Part shown: piece after piece, positions 1-11,158 of the stretch
Layout: every line of letters starts with the position of its first letter
Position numbering within the stretch: position 1 is the first letter of the stretch
Assembly: GCA_015521325.1 (NCBI GenBank)
Contig: WAOK01000007.1
Coordinates: 1-51,428, forward strand
Source: Desulfurococcales archaeon
GTDB lineage: Archaea > Thermoproteota > Thermoprotei_A > Sulfolobales > NBVN01
Length of the DNA stretch: 51,428 nt
Reading direction: 5' to 3'
The notes under the pieces: model-generated
Told to the model about the DNA's origin: nothing
Seen by the model: the letters and a program-made list of their open reading frames with translations, nothing else
The model's database searches: none
Position numbers and translations under genes: made by a program

Positions 1-2030
<2,030 letters not shown>

Positions 2031-2076
2031 TTACTCACAGCCAGAGAAGGCGTGCTTCAGGCCTAATTATGTTAAT

Positions 2077-2370
2077 TTAAAACGCACTTACCCTCGTAAC
2101 CATCTCGATGTCCACGGACGACACGCCCGGGACGCTCTTCACTACCTCCTCAAGCTTCTCTGTGCCTCCCTCGTATCTCTCGGGCATCAGCACGTACACC
2201 CTGAGGGCATAGAGGCCGAATGCCACATACACCTTATCATACCTAACGACCTCCATCTCCGGAGGTAGCCTCGACTTGAGTTCCTCCACTACTTTCTCAA
2301 GGTCTGTGTCTATGTCCTCCGGGTTGATCTTCAGGGTCACAAGAACTTTGGGTTCACTCTTCTCTCCCAT
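2077..2370 (-). CDS. ef1b: Translation elongation factor aEF-1beta
   Basis: This 97-residue protein matches the archaeal EF-1beta family in length and pattern: KVLVTLKINPED, then the acidic helix LEKVVEELKSRLP, then YDKVYVAFGLYALRVYVLMPE, and the closing PGVSSVDIEMVTRVSAF. The family is the guanine-nucleotide exchange factor that recharges aEF-1alpha with GTP. It lies 21 bases after the zinc-ribbon gene on the same strand, and that pairing is common in archaea and suggests co-transcription. Start is an ATG. Nothing is unusual. Confidence 0.93.
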   Translation of the reverse strand: MGEKSEPKVLVTLKINPEDIDTDLEKVVEELKSRLPPEMEVVRYDKVYVAFGLYALRVYVLMPERYEGGTEKLEEVVKSVPGVSSVDIEMVTRVSAF

Positions 2371-2391
2371 AACACATCACCTAAACAACAC

Positions 2392-2613
2392 TTAGGGGCC
2401 CTCGAAGCCGCAGTTCGGGCATCTGTACGGTTTGGCAAGGACCCTGCACTTCCTGCAGCGCCAGATTATCACAGCACCGCAGTTCGGGCACAGGAACTTA
2501 ACGCCCCTCTCATGTGGGGGTATGACCCTACCGCAACTGTTGCATATCGGTGGGGTCGCGGACTCTATCACCACGGGCCCGCTCCTCGCCTCTGTCACGT
2601 GCGCCATACTCAC
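2392..2613 (-). CDS. Small zinc-ribbon (RNA-binding-like) protein
   Basis: The 73-residue protein has two zinc-ribbon knuckle pairs: CNSC...CPNC and CRKC...CPNC, with a basic segment between them. This arrangement is that of the short archaeal zinc-finger proteins found beside EF-1beta (COG2888-like), thought to bind RNA or act in translation. Two in-frame ATGs lie close together (2613 and 2607); I cannot separate them. A TATA-like element lies about 31 bases upstream, so this gene probably leads the operon with EF-1beta. The function is inferred from family and position only. Confidence 0.8.
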   Translation of the reverse strand: MSMAHVTEARSGPVVIESATPPICNSCGRVIPPHERGVKFLCPNCGAVIIWRCRKCRVLAKPYRCPNCGFEGP

Positions 2614-2643
2614 TCACCTACCTCTACAAGGATTAGTGCAGGG

Positions 2644-2652
2644 ATTATAAAT
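2644..2652 (-). promoter_or_regulatory. TATA-box-like element for the zinc-ribbon/EF-1beta operon
   Basis: On minus the sequence reads atttataat, 31-39 bases upstream of the first ATG. A start about 25 bases downstream would leave a leader of roughly 10 bases containing gaggt. It sits in the 96-base divergent gap before fen, so part of it may also serve the plus strand. Called by eye. Confidence 0.45.
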
Positions 2653-2709
2653 GGGATGGGCTGGCGCGGAATTAAACCCTCGAGCAGTAGTAGAGTATAG
2701 GGAGCCCTA

Positions 2710-3765
2710 ATGGGTGTTAATCTCAAGGACATAATACCCCAGGATGCACTGAAGGTAGTTAATGACCTCCGCGAACTCTCGGGTAAGGCAATAGCCATAG
2801 ACGCCTATAACGCTCTCTACCAGTTCCTGGCCGCCATAAGACAGCCTGATGGAACACCTCTCATGGACAGGAGGGGTAGGATAACGTCCCACCTTAGCGG
2901 CCTATTCTACAGAACAATAAACATAGTCGAGGCCGGGATAAGGCCCGTGTACGTCTTCGACGGGAAACCACCGGAACTCAAGGCTAGGGAGATAGCGGAG
3001 AGAACGAAGATCAAGGAAGAAGCTAGGAAGAAGTACGAAGAAGCCATCCGGAGGGGCGATGTTGAGGCGGCAAGGAAGTACGCCCAAATGACTTCGAGAC
3101 TCACGAGCGAAATGGTTGACGCATCCAAGGAACTCCTCTCAGCGATGGGCATACCCTGGGTACAGGCACCCTCTGAGGGCGAGGCACAGGCAGCGTACAT
3201 GGCTAAGAAAGGCGATGTGTGGGCAGCGGCTTCTCAGGACTACGATTCCCTCCTCTTTGGTGCCCCAAGGCTCGTGCGGAACCTAACAATCTCCGGTAGG
3301 AGGAAGCTGCCCAACAAGAACGTCTACGTCGAGATAAAACCTGAGATCATCAACCTAGACAAGGTTCTAAAGAGCCTTGGCATAACCCGTGAGCAGTTGA
3401 TAGATATAGCGATACTTGTAGGGACAGACTACAACCCAGAGGGGGTTAAGGGCATAGGCCCTAAGCAGGCGCTCCGCCTGATAAAGACGTATGGTTCGCT
3501 GGAGAAGGCGCTGAAGGCTATTCCGCCTGCTTCATTCCCTGTAGAGCCCACTAAAATAAGGGAACTCTTCCTAAACCCAGAAGTAACAGATGACTATCAG
3601 CTGAAGTGGAGGAAACCTGACCCAGAGAAAATAGTAGCGATCCTTGTGAAGGAGTACGATTTCTCCGAAGAGAGAGTGCGTAACGCCGTCGAGAGACTCA
3701 TGAAGGCGTACAGGAGCAAGATAGCGACCCGCGCCCGCGGGCTAGACGCCTGGTTCAGGAAGTGA
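2710..3765 (+). CDS. fen: Flap endonuclease 1
   Basis: The 351-residue protein is full length for archaeal FEN-1 (about 340-350). The N-region carries the metal-binding aspartates in [12 protein letters not shown] and VYVFDGKPP. The I-region carries [31 protein letters not shown] and [19 protein letters not shown], the helix-hairpin-helix. The C-terminal [10 protein letters not shown] looks like a PCNA-interacting peptide. The enzyme removes 5' flaps during Okazaki fragment maturation and base excision repair. It is divergent from the zinc-ribbon/EF-1beta operon. DNA ligase and MCM are in the same window, but not adjacent. Confidence 0.97.
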   Translation: MGVNLKDIIPQDALKVVNDLRELSGKAIAIDAYNALYQFLAAIRQPDGTPLMDRRGRITSHLSGLFYRTINIVEAGIRPVYVFDGKPPELKAREIAERTKIKEEARKKYEEAIRRGDVEAARKYAQMTSRLTSEMVDASKELLSAMGIPWVQAPSEGEAQAAYMAKKGDVWAAASQDYDSLLFGAPRLVRNLTISGRRKLPNKNVYVEIKPEIINLDKVLKSLGITREQLIDIAILVGTDYNPEGVKGIGPKQALRLIKTYGSLEKALKAIPPASFPVEPTKIRELFLNPEVTDDYQLKWRKPDPEKIVAILVKEYDFSEERVRNAVERLMKAYRSKIATRARGLDAWFRK

Positions 3766-3771
3766 GGAACA

Positions 3772-4464
3772 CTAGCAGAGCCCGGCATCCTCTATGACGT
3801 AGTAACCACTCCATGCATGTGCACTCCACAGGATCCTGGCCTTACGCACGCACACAGCTCTCTTCATGAGCGGTGACGACAGAACGAACGTCTCGAACTC
3901 ACCCCCCTCACCTACAGGGCTTATACCATACTTCGAAAAGGTCTGAAGCAGCCTGTGCGGCCCCAAGTACCTAATAGGCATCCCCAGCACTGACTCGCTC
4001 AGACCATATGCCTGCACGGCAACGAACATGAAGTCAATTAATTCAGATTCGGCGAGAAATACCTCCCGCTGGTCTCTTAGCCAGAGGGGCGCCACGTGCT
4101 TCACGCCGAGGTCCTTAGCTAACCTATCGACCCTTTCCTTCTGGTACCTGGAGGCCACGGCCCCCGTAACTATGGCTTCGCACCCGTACCTAGAAATTAT
4201 TTTCTCAAGGCTATCTCGTAGCTCATCAATCTCCACCTCCTTCTCACCACTTACCTCCACAACTTCGTACGGGACATCCATGGCATCAGCATGGAGCGTC
4301 GCCCATATTGCGTTTACGGAATGAAACATCCAGGAATCACTTCTGCGGGGTCTCACAATCACGAGGACAGCTGGTTCGATGTCGTGATTGAGCCATGCAT
4401 CAATCAGTGCATAGTGTGAGTCCTTGCCGCCAGTATACAGGATAGCTCCTTTCACGACCCGCAC
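3772..4464 (-). CDS. dph6: Diphthine-ammonia ligase-like ATP pyrophosphatase (Dph6 family)
   Basis: The 230-residue protein begins with a PP-loop, LYTGGKDSHYAL, and carries the family signatures EAIVTGAVASRYQKERVDRL and GEGGEFETFVLSSPL. Those are typical of the Dph6/ATP_bind_4 family, which amidates diphthine on EF-2 in the last step of diphthamide synthesis. Length is normal for archaeal members. The start overlaps the upstream DUF4443-like gene by 13 bases, so the two are probably co-transcribed. Its 3' end faces fen with a 6-base gap. Confidence 0.87.
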   Translation of the reverse strand: MRVVKGAILYTGGKDSHYALIDAWLNHDIEPAVLVIVRPRRSDSWMFHSVNAIWATLHADAMDVPYEVVEVSGEKEVEIDELRDSLEKIISRYGCEAIVTGAVASRYQKERVDRLAKDLGVKHVAPLWLRDQREVFLAESELIDFMFVAVQAYGLSESVLGMPIRYLGPHRLLQTFSKYGISPVGEGGEFETFVLSSPLMKRAVCVRKARILWSAHAWSGYYVIEDAGLC

Positions 4465-5108
4465 CTTTCGGTGAGCATCTGGAAAACGGCATTAAACGCT
4501 ATCCTCACGCAGGAATGAGTGGTTGCGCTATCGCATATCGATATGATTGCTATGTCCCCTGCTTTCATCAGGTCTCTTAGCGCTTGCTCCAGCTTGTGAG
4601 GTACCTCACCCCGTCGTTCTCCGGGAAGAGGTAGGTATAAATGGTCACTTTCTAAGGCTATAACGAGGGCCCCCTTTGCCCCCTCTCTCACTACTGTATC
4701 CCGTATAGCGAGCACGGGCTTGTCTTTGAAACTCGAACTTAGGGGCTCTCGAAGCACTACACCGGAGAGAGTACAATCAATACATATTTCATCTGAAGGC
4801 AAGTGCTCAATAATGAGTACATATTTACTAATTAATTCCGCTAAATGCTTACCGCGTTCTGTGATCATGAATCCGTAACCCTTAGAGACGATCAGTCCGG
4901 TCTCTAAAAGCCTCCTCAGGAGTGTCCTCGTGCTTGCCTCACCTAGGCCAAGCATTCTCATGAGTGTAGGTCTCCCCAGCCCTCTCACAGAGTTATGTAT
5001 CAGTGTGATTGCCCTAAGCACCTCATACGGCGTGAAGGCTGGCCTTATCCCTCTCCTAGGCTCGATCACGGACTTCACGATACATAGCTCCCTATACGCG
5101 ATCAACAT
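4452..5108 (-). CDS. DUF4443-like winged-helix protein
   Basis: The 218-residue protein has an N-terminal winged helix-turn-helix (about residues 25-95: TPYEVLRAITLIHNSVRGLGRPTLMRMLGLGEASTRTLLRRLLETGLI), followed by a C-terminal domain resembling DUF4443, with CIDCTLSGVVLREPL and GAKGALVIALESDHLYLP. The family is archaeal, is found beside Dph6-like genes, and has no assigned reaction. A DNA-binding or ligand-sensing role is an inference. It overlaps dph6 by 13 bases and is divergent from argF across a 75-base gap. Confidence 0.65.
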   Translation of the reverse strand: MLIAYRELCIVKSVIEPRRGIRPAFTPYEVLRAITLIHNSVRGLGRPTLMRMLGLGEASTRTLLRRLLETGLIVSKGYGFMITERGKHLAELISKYVLIIEHLPSDEICIDCTLSGVVLREPLSSSFKDKPVLAIRDTVVREGAKGALVIALESDHLYLPLPGERRGEVPHKLEQALRDLMKAGDIAIISICDSATTHSCVRIAFNAVFQMLTERCGS

Positions 5109-5183
5109 TTCTCACTAACAGTGTGTTAAGGCTCCTAAAGATTAATTGTTTAGCATCACATCATTTCAGCTGGTGGGAAAAGA

Positions 5184-6119
5184 ATGCTCACTATGAGAGG
5201 GAGGCACTTTCTCTCCATAAGTGATTACACGTCAGAGGAAATCAGGTTCATACTGGGCGTAGCAAAACAGATGAAAGAGAGATACTATTCTGGCGAGAGG
5301 GTCATTCCAGTATTGAAGGGGAAACACCTCCTGCTGATATTCGAGAAACCGAGCACTAGGACGAGGATCTCGTTCGAGGTAGCGATGAAAGAGCTTGGCG
5401 GGGATGTCATAGCGCTTACCTCAAGGGAGATGCAGATAAGTAGGGGAGAAACGCTCGCCGATACAGCAAGGGTGATAAGCAGGTACGTAGACGGCGTCGC
5501 GGCTAGGGTATACTCGCATAAGTCGCTTGAGGAACTCGCCAAGTACTCGAGCATACCGGTGATAAACGCCTTGAGCGATCTAGAGCACCCCATGCAGGCA
5601 CTCGGCGATATGCTGACAATACTGGAGAAGAAGGGCAGGGTAGCGGGACTCAAGATAGCGTTCCTTGGCGACGGCGCCGATAACGTGCTCCACTCACTGA
5701 TGCTGGCCGCGGCCAAGCTAGGTGCGAGCGTGTGGGTGGGCACAGCCAAAGGATACGAGCCCAACCCAGAAATCCTCAAGGCAGCTGTGGAGGAGGCCCA
5801 GCTCCGAGGTGCGGAGATAGTTGTGACCCATGACCCGATTGAGGCAATAAAGGATGCCGACGTAGTCTACACTGATGTATGGGTTAGCATGGGCCAGGAG
5901 GCCGAGAAGGAGAGGAGGCTGCGGGAACTATCCCCGTACCAGGTGAATAAAGAGTTGATGATGCATGCCAAGAGGGACGCAATATTCATGCATTGCCTCC
6001 CAGCCCACAGAGGGTACGAGGTAACTGATGACGTTATTGACGGTCCTTGGTCAGTTGTGTGGGATCAGGCGGAGAACAGGCTCCACGCGCAGAAGGCAGT
6101 GCTCTCACTTCTTCTTTGA
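5184..6119 (+). CDS. argF: Ornithine carbamoyltransferase
   Basis: The 311-residue protein carries the carbamoyl-phosphate loop [15 protein letters not shown], the HP motif [17 protein letters not shown], the ornithine-loop region [11 protein letters not shown], and the catalytic HCLPAHRG. Those last two separate OTCases from aspartate transcarbamylases. It converts ornithine and carbamoyl phosphate to citrulline in arginine synthesis. ATG at 5184 follows ggtggga; a second ATG is at 5193. No other arginine gene is nearby. Its last 15 bases overlap the 3' end of the convergent lysine-tailed gene. Confidence 0.96.
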   Translation: MLTMRGRHFLSISDYTSEEIRFILGVAKQMKERYYSGERVIPVLKGKHLLLIFEKPSTRTRISFEVAMKELGGDVIALTSREMQISRGETLADTARVISRYVDGVAARVYSHKSLEELAKYSSIPVINALSDLEHPMQALGDMLTILEKKGRVAGLKIAFLGDGADNVLHSLMLAAAKLGASVWVGTAKGYEPNPEILKAAVEEAQLRGAEIVVTHDPIEAIKDADVVYTDVWVSMGQEAEKERRLRELSPYQVNKELMMHAKRDAIFMHCLPAHRGYEVTDDVIDGPWSVVWDQAENRLHAQKAVLSLLL

Positions 6120-6818
6120 TTTCCTCTTCTTTTTCTTTCTCTTTGATTTTTTCTTCTTACCCTTAGCCGTTGACTCGGTAGCTGCCTCGCTCAATTTCTC
6201 ACTGCTTTCATTTAGGGAGCTCGTGGTGCCTTTCTGTTGCGGACTTTCTTTTACATTAGTGCGCCTTATAATGGCATATGGTTTGGGAATCTGTTCTTTT
6301 AGTTCTGTTTTCATTATATACCTAATGCCGTTGCTTGTCTCTAGGCCTATCCCGACTACGCTGTCCTCTCCCTCAAGGAACCTTATATCACCAACGAAGA
6401 CAAGTCCCTCACTATCAACTGGGTAGTACTCGCGGATGAGGTTACGGGCGAACATCACATTCTCCTCTCGCTCACCCTCTTCCTGCCTCCGCAGAATGAT
6501 CACGCCCTTCAAGGGCGAAGGCCTAGTGAAGATGAGGACATTCCCGGGCGGCTTCTTCTTATACACCAGCACTTCGCGGAAACCCTTTCCCCGCTCTGTC
6601 CGTAGCAGGGCGATCTCGCACCCTTCAAGGAATTTCTCGAACTTCTTGTATGCTATGACAGGGTGCTCATCGATCTTTACCTGCGTCCTCGACACGAATT
6701 CGAGTTCCTTTTTTATCCTGTAGGCTGTGAGAACTACCTTCGGCTTATTCCCTGGCACGCTGACCTCCATGGGTTCTAGGCATTTCGCCAGGTAGGTCGG
6801 CATGACTGCTATCTTCAC
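6105..6818 (-). CDS. Unrecognised protein with a lysine-rich C-terminal tail
   Basis: I do not recognise this 237-residue protein. Residues 1-185 look globular, with alternating beta and charged segments such as [20 protein letters not shown]. They are followed by a low-complexity Ser/Glu linker, and the last 20 residues are nearly all lysine, arginine and serine ([19 protein letters not shown]). Such a tail fits nucleic-acid or ribosome contact, but that is inference. The start overlaps the stop of the adenosine-specific kinase gene by 4 bases (6815-6818), implying translational coupling. The 3' end overlaps argF by 15 bases on the opposite strand. Confidence 0.7.
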   Translation of the reverse strand: MKIAVMPTYLAKCLEPMEVSVPGNKPKVVLTAYRIKKELEFVSRTQVKIDEHPVIAYKKFEKFLEGCEIALLRTERGKGFREVLVYKKKPPGNVLIFTRPSPLKGVIILRRQEEGEREENVMFARNLIREYYPVDSEGLVFVGDIRFLEGEDSVVGIGLETSNGIRYIMKTELKEQIPKPYAIIRRTNVKESPQQKGTTSSLNESSEKLSEAATESTAKGKKKKSKRKKKKRKSKKK

Positions 6819-7309
6819 CTCTTATACCCTATCTTACGGAGGAACTCGTATCTCTCCTTCCTATCCTCCTCGGACTCCACACCAAGCGGTGTGAACCCGT
6901 CCACTACCCCTAGGACGCCCCTACCCTGATCCGTCTCTGCCACGATTATTTGGAGCGGGTTGGCTGTTGCGGCGTAGAGCGTGATCACTTCTTGCACCTG
7001 CTTCAGCCTATTGAGGACGTTTATGGGCCAGGCGTTCCTCAGGTAGATAACGAACGTGTGTCCCGCGCCGATGCGCTTAGCTGCCTCTATCGCCAGCTTT
7101 ACCAGCTCGTCATCGTTTCCGTCGTACCTAATCAGTCTCTTGCCGCTTGCCTCGAGGAATGCTAGCCCAAACTTTATGCATGTCGACGAGGTGATCAGTG
7201 CCTCATATATGTCCTCGACAGACTTAATGAAGTGTGTAGCACCAACGATGATGTTGGTGCCCTCGGGCACAGGGATGTCCACAACTTCTATCCTCTTTAG
7301 TTCTCCCAT
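6815..7309 (-). CDS. Adenosine-specific kinase family protein
   Basis: The 164-residue protein matches the archaeal adenosine-specific kinase family (formerly DUF355) along its length: [64 protein letters not shown], and [24 protein letters not shown]. The name comes from a structural study of a homologue reported to bind and phosphorylate adenosine; the cellular role is not settled. It lies between the THUMP gene (33-base gap) and the lysine-tailed gene (4-base overlap) in one minus-strand run. Confidence 0.87.
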   Translation of the reverse strand: MGELKRIEVVDIPVPEGTNIIVGATHFIKSVEDIYEALITSSTCIKFGLAFLEASGKRLIRYDGNDDELVKLAIEAAKRIGAGHTFVIYLRNAWPINVLNRLKQVQEVITLYAATANPLQIIVAETDQGRGVLGVVDGFTPLGVESEEDRKERYEFLRKIGYKR

Positions 7310-7342
7310 ACCCTACCCCTCCATAAAGAATTGGGTCAACCC

Positions 7343-7819
7343 TTATTTCCTTGTACTGATTCTTCTCTCCCTAATGGTGTAGAACCTATCCTCACCCGTT
7401 TTCGTAACCCCAACACACACGAGCTCCTTGCTCACCGGCTCGACATGAACCGTCACTGTGCTGCCCCTCCTGCGCATCGCCTCCAGTACCTTAATGAGGT
7501 TGCTCGGTATCCCTCCCTTCCTACCTATCCTAACATTGACCACAGATCCCGCCTCGCGGACAAGCCTGTCTACACACCTTGTAAGCTCCTCCACCCTACA
7601 GCACTCCCTAACGGGCACTATTCTTTCCACGTTCACGGGCGGGAAAACAGATAGTACACGTATTAGCTTATCGTAACCCAGCGCAGTATCGAGGAGAAGG
7701 ACGCCGCCAAACTCTGTTCGCGTGATCTTGACTCCCGGATCGTGTGGGAAGATCGCGTCACCAAGCTCTAGTTCCGCCGCTCTCTCCTTCCCATACTTAA
7801 CAGTTACAACGTATAACAT
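7343..7819 (-). CDS. THUMP-domain RNA-binding protein (Tan1-like)
   Basis: The 158-residue protein looks like a stand-alone THUMP domain with an N-terminal ferredoxin-like part. It has VTVKYGKERAAELELGDAIF at the N-terminus and, later, VNVRIGRKGGIPSNLIKVLEAMRRRGSTVTVHVEPVSKELVCVGV. This pattern is seen in COG1818/Tan1-type proteins. Eukaryotic Tan1 assists tRNA acetylation (ac4C12), and archaeal members are assumed to bind tRNA. No catalytic domain is attached. It sits 4 bases after the 78-residue gene and before the adenosine-specific kinase. Confidence 0.75.
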   Translation of the reverse strand: MLYVVTVKYGKERAAELELGDAIFPHDPGVKITRTEFGGVLLLDTALGYDKLIRVLSVFPPVNVERIVPVRECCRVEELTRCVDRLVREAGSVVNVRIGRKGGIPSNLIKVLEAMRRRGSTVTVHVEPVSKELVCVGVTKTGEDRFYTIRERRISTRK

Positions 7820-7823
7820 CCCG

Positions 7824-8060
7824 TTACTCGCCGCATATCCTCCGTTTCGTGTACTCGAAGAAGGAGGACGGTGTCCACGCTATCCACGCGGGGAGCCTCT
7901 TCACGAGGTCATAGGCCTCCTCCCAGTTGTCAAGGCCGAGGTCCCTCGCTAGGGCCTCGAGGGAGTACTCCGACCTTATGTACTTGTAAATAATGGCCAG
8001 TGTGTCCTGGTCGAGCGGCACCTCCTTACCGTTGCTCAGCTTCACGACGAGCTCGCACAT
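7824..8060 (-). CDS. Small unrecognised protein
   Basis: The 78-residue protein starts at ATG 8060 and leads a minus-strand run through the THUMP gene, the kinase and the lysine-tailed gene. It is predicted mostly helical: a short beta start (CELVVKLSNGKEVPL), then helices EALARDLGLDNWEEAYDLVKRLP and SSFFEYTKRRICGE. The middle resembles a helix-turn-helix but I cannot assign a family. A good TATA element lies 33-41 bases upstream and the reading frame is preserved, which supports a real gene. Confidence 0.65.
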   Translation of the reverse strand: MCELVVKLSNGKEVPLDQDTLAIIYKYIRSEYSLEALARDLGLDNWEEAYDLVKRLPAWIAWTPSSFFEYTKRRICGE

Positions 8061-8092
8061 TGTTCCCTGCCCCTAGTGGGTTTGGGTAAGGT

Positions 8093-8101
8093 CTATAAAA
8101 G
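8093..8101 (-). promoter_or_regulatory. TATA box for the 78-aa/THUMP/kinase operon
   Basis: The minus strand reads cttttatag. The expected start site about 25 bases downstream leaves a leader of roughly ten bases before the ATG at 8060. It lies in the 45-base gap downstream of MCM, separating two minus-strand units. Confidence 0.5.
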
Positions 8102-8105
8102 CTGT

Positions 8106-10247
8106 TCACTCAACCGGTGCGTAGCACATGTACCTAGGTACATACACGTCGCCAGAGCGCTTGAGGTTCTTTATTATCTGCTTGAGCGCGTCATCCGTTA
8201 TCCCGTGCTCTCTCAGCTCCTCAAGCAGCTCCTTATGGGGCACGCACCTACCGTACTCCGAGTATCTCTCCTTAATCAGCTTGAGAACAAGTATCTCCTT
8301 CTCTCTCATGCTCTTCGGCTTGCCCGTCATGATCAGGTCGATATCGATCATGTTCGACTCCACGTCCAGGCCAACGCTCTCAAGCATGGAGTTCATCAGC
8401 CTGATAGCCTCCGCGGCGTCCTCAGCGTCCACAGTGTCCTTCAGGGCCATCTTGGCGTAGGCCTCGGCCAGCCTTATCAGGCCCTCTCCCTGCCTCGGAG
8501 TTAGGGGGAGCGGTACCTCGGGGTTCTGTGCACTAAGCTTCCTGAGGCTCACGAAGTATTCCGTGATCAGGTTGATCGCCTCCTGAGTCAGTTTGGGCCT
8601 CACGTACTTCCTTGCGTACGCTATATACTTCCTAAGAAGGTCGGGCGGGATCTCGGGCTGCACCTCAGTGGGTTTCTCGTGCGCTGTGAGTATGTGCTCG
8701 ATCATCGCCCTGTCTCTCTCGACGTCGGCAACGTCCCTCACTATGAAGATGAGGTCGAACCTCGAGAGTATGCTGTCCGGCAGGTTTATGTTCCCTTTAG
8801 GTCCCAGCTCAGGTATGTACCTCCCGTGTTTCGGGTTGCCGGCGGCGAGGATCGCTGCCCTAGCGTTGAGCTGGGCTACGATACCTGCCTTGGCTATGCT
8901 TAGGAAGCCCTGCTCCATAGCGGTGTGGATGGCTGACCTGTCCTCCTCCCTCATCTTGTCTATCTCGTCGATGCAGACGATCCCCCCGTCCGCCAGCACC
9001 ATGGCGCCTGCTTCGAGGAAGTACTCCCCTGTATCCTTATCCCTGAGCACAGCCGCCGTCAGGCCAGCAGCCGATGATCCCTTACCGGTCGTGTAGACAG
9101 CTCTCGGAGCTATCTTGGCGGCGAACTGCAGCATCTCGCTCTTCGCCGTTCCTGGGTCGCCGAGGAGTAGCACATGTATCTCTCCCCTCTTCCTTGTGTT
9201 GCCCACTTCCTTTGTCACTCCTCCGAAGAGGAGCAACGCTACCGCCTCCTTGATGTCCCAGTGGCCATAGATTGTGGGGGCTATGGACGCTATGATCTTC
9301 CTCCTTATAAGTGGGTCCCTGCTCATTCTCAGTATCTTCTCCTCGTCCTCAGGGCTCAGCTTGACCTCCTCAAGATACCTCTGGGAGACGATGATGTTGT
9401 TTGCCTCTAGGTAGATAGAAAAGAGATTTCTTACTTTCCTTCTCTTCGAGGAGCCCATCGATAAGAGCTTGGGCACACCTATTACGGAGACCCTGTCCCC
9501 CGGTCTCACAGTATCCACGAGATCTTCAGTGAGGATCACGTCAACAGATCTAGGTATGGTGCCGGCAGGCACGTCCTCGGGCTTCTCTTGCACTGTTATT
9601 TTTTGCCAATCTATGAAGACAGACTTTTCAGGCACAAGTTTAAAGACCCCTCTACCTCTACCTCTTCCATCAGCCTCGGTGATGTTCTCGGCACAGATCG
9701 GACAGTAGGTAGGTCTCTCGGACTCGTCTTTTAGTTCCTCTTCCCCCGGCGGCCATTCGAACTCGTGAGATTCGCCCGTGGGTAGAACATGTAAGTAGAC
9801 TGCCTTAATCATTCTTTCCTTCTTTGTCGTCATCTTAACTACTATACCATCAACCATCACCAATTTTCCTACATGCTGGCTTCCAAGCTCCCTAATCGAT
9901 AGTCTCGTCTTCCAGCCAGTTAGCCTTGGGTAGAATCTTCTCACTGTTGTGGCATAATCTGGGTCAAGTGATTCTATTAGTTTCTTGATAGCCTTTGAAA
10001 AGGCGTGAAGGGCTTCTTCCGGGCTGTTTTCCAGAATGGTCACAAGCTTAGGATCGAAGCGTAACAAATCTTCGTAGTCTATCTGAAGTGATATTCTCCC
10101 TTCACGGATGAGTTCCTGGGCTCTCTCTATATACTTAAATTTGTTTTCCTCTCGGAATGTTCTGAGAAAATCGTAGAACATAAGCATATAATCAGTAACT
10201 AGTTCCTCACCCCCTCCGTACTCCTCAATTAACTCAGTGCCTGCCAA
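8106..10247 (-). CDS. mcm: Replicative helicase MCM
   Basis: The protein is about 713 residues and aligns with archaeal MCM throughout. The N-terminal domain includes TPICAEN-type zinc ligands (YCPICAEN with upstream histidines). The AAA+ core has Walker A GDPGTAKSEMLQF, Walker B GGIVCIDEIDKM and the arginine finger LSRFDLIF. A C-terminal winged helix follows. MCM unwinds DNA at the fork. The open frame extends to a TTG at 10274, overlapping the GINS gene by 41 bases; I prefer TTG 10247 because gaggggtg lies about 6 bases upstream. GTG 10256 is also possible. Confidence 0.95.
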   Translation of the reverse strand: MAGTELIEEYGGGEELVTDYMLMFYDFLRTFREENKFKYIERAQELIREGRISLQIDYEDLLRFDPKLVTILENSPEEALHAFSKAIKKLIESLDPDYATTVRRFYPRLTGWKTRLSIRELGSQHVGKLVMVDGIVVKMTTKKERMIKAVYLHVLPTGESHEFEWPPGEEELKDESERPTYCPICAENITEADGRGRGRGVFKLVPEKSVFIDWQKITVQEKPEDVPAGTIPRSVDVILTEDLVDTVRPGDRVSVIGVPKLLSMGSSKRRKVRNLFSIYLEANNIIVSQRYLEEVKLSPEDEEKILRMSRDPLIRRKIIASIAPTIYGHWDIKEAVALLLFGGVTKEVGNTRKRGEIHVLLLGDPGTAKSEMLQFAAKIAPRAVYTTGKGSSAAGLTAAVLRDKDTGEYFLEAGAMVLADGGIVCIDEIDKMREEDRSAIHTAMEQGFLSIAKAGIVAQLNARAAILAAGNPKHGRYIPELGPKGNINLPDSILSRFDLIFIVRDVADVERDRAMIEHILTAHEKPTEVQPEIPPDLLRKYIAYARKYVRPKLTQEAINLITEYFVSLRKLSAQNPEVPLPLTPRQGEGLIRLAEAYAKMALKDTVDAEDAAEAIRLMNSMLESVGLDVESNMIDIDLIMTGKPKSMREKEILVLKLIKERYSEYGRCVPHKELLEELREHGITDDALKQIIKNLKRSGDVYVPRYMCYAPVE

Positions 10248-10728
10248 GAGCAACACCCCTCTCCCAAGCCTCAATACTGTCCTTTAGCTCAAGAAAGAGA
10301 GCGATCTCCTCAGGTGTTAACTTATTAGCTATATCATCGACTTCAGCCCCTAGGAACGCTAGCCTCATTATTTTGTTAAGTCTCCGCTTCATCAACGCGA
10401 TCAGGTCAGCCTCAATCCTATCGGCCTTGGCTAAGTCCTTAGGGTCTCCTGTATCCCTTAGCTTAGTGATAAGCCTGGCAGCTTCATAGTAAAAGGTTCG
10501 CTTAAGAGGTACGAGGTCGCTAGGACGACTGCTTTCTTCCGAAATCGAGTAATTAGCTATGTCGTGATCCTTTATTGTGGGCTCACGCATCTCTAGGCTT
10601 TCAGGTAGGGCTTCAACTAGCCACAGGGGTAAGACTGCCTCCTCGCCCCTTGAGAACGATTCCTGTCTGCCATCATAATATATTCTGCCGATGTCCTTCA
10701 GCACCGCAACGCTCACAGGCGTCAGCAT
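10234..10728 (-). CDS. GINS complex subunit, probably Gins23
   Basis: The 164-residue protein has a small beta-rich N-terminal part (VAVLKDIGRIYYDGRQESFSRGEEAVLPLWLVEALPES) followed by a helical domain (LAKADRIEADLIALMKRRLNKIMRLAFLG and LTPEEIALFLELKDSIEAW). The B-then-A domain order, plus its place directly before and overlapping mcm, matches crenarchaeal Gins23; Gins51 has the opposite order. GINS bridges MCM and GAN/Cdc45 in the CMG helicase. The overlap with mcm suggests coupled translation. The GINS call is firm, and the Gins23 assignment less so. Confidence 0.75.
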   Translation of the reverse strand: MLTPVSVAVLKDIGRIYYDGRQESFSRGEEAVLPLWLVEALPESLEMREPTIKDHDIANYSISEESSRPSDLVPLKRTFYYEAARLITKLRDTGDPKDLAKADRIEADLIALMKRRLNKIMRLAFLGAEVDDIANKLTPEEIALFLELKDSIEAWERGVALGRH

Positions 10729-10861
10729 ATGCGCTGCCTTTACAAGGGCCAGCTTGTGCTTCAGAGTCCTCCCTCAACTAACCAGGTCTCAAACCGAATT
10801 ACTAATAAGTTATGCGACTCATTAGGCCGTAAGGGTAAGGTGGGTAACACTCACCTAGGGG

Positions 10862-10912
10862 ATGAGGACAGACGCCACACGGATAATCGGTGAAGAAGGC
10901 TCGTGTTACTGA
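10862..10912 (+). ncRNA. Candidate C/D box sRNA
   Basis: Elements in order: C-like atgagga (one mismatch), 12-nt guide cagacgccacac, weak D' ggat, 5-nt spacer, C' gtgaaga (one mismatch), 12-nt guide aggctcgtgtta, perfect D box ctga. The 12-nt spacings on both sides are those of archaeal C/D sRNAs, and it lies in the 187-base gap between the GINS and TRASH genes. The imperfect boxes keep confidence low. Target not identified. Confidence 0.4.
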
Positions 10913-10915
10913 CCC

Positions 10916-11158
10916 TCAAACTATTCTCTTCTTCCTCATTTCCTCCTTTGCTCTTAGCTCCTCAGCGAACTCCCGCGTCACCCTCTCAGCTGCTGAGGAG
11001 GCTGCGTCACCTATTTCCTCTAGAAGTCTCCGCACGAACTTCAGTGCACACGTTTTGCTGTGGAAGCTGTATTCCCTACCTCCTATCATCAGTATGACAC
11101 CTTGGCCACGTGGGAATTTTCGCCCGCATACAATGCAGACAAGTCTCTCCTTAGGCAT
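10916..11158 (-). CDS. TRASH/L24e-like zinc-binding protein
   Basis: The 80-residue protein carries CIVCGRKFPRGQGV, then GGREYSFHSKTCALKFVRRL, the C-x2-C ... H/C-x3-C treble-clef pattern of TRASH domains and ribosomal protein L24e. The C-terminal half is a charged helix, EFAEELRAKEEMRKKRIV, unlike L24e. It could be a ribosome-associated factor or metal-sensing protein; the sequence does not decide. It is divergent from the Lhr-type helicase. Confidence 0.65.
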   Translation of the reverse strand: MPKERLVCIVCGRKFPRGQGVILMIGGREYSFHSKTCALKFVRRLLEEIGDAASSAAERVTREFAEELRAKEEMRKKRIV

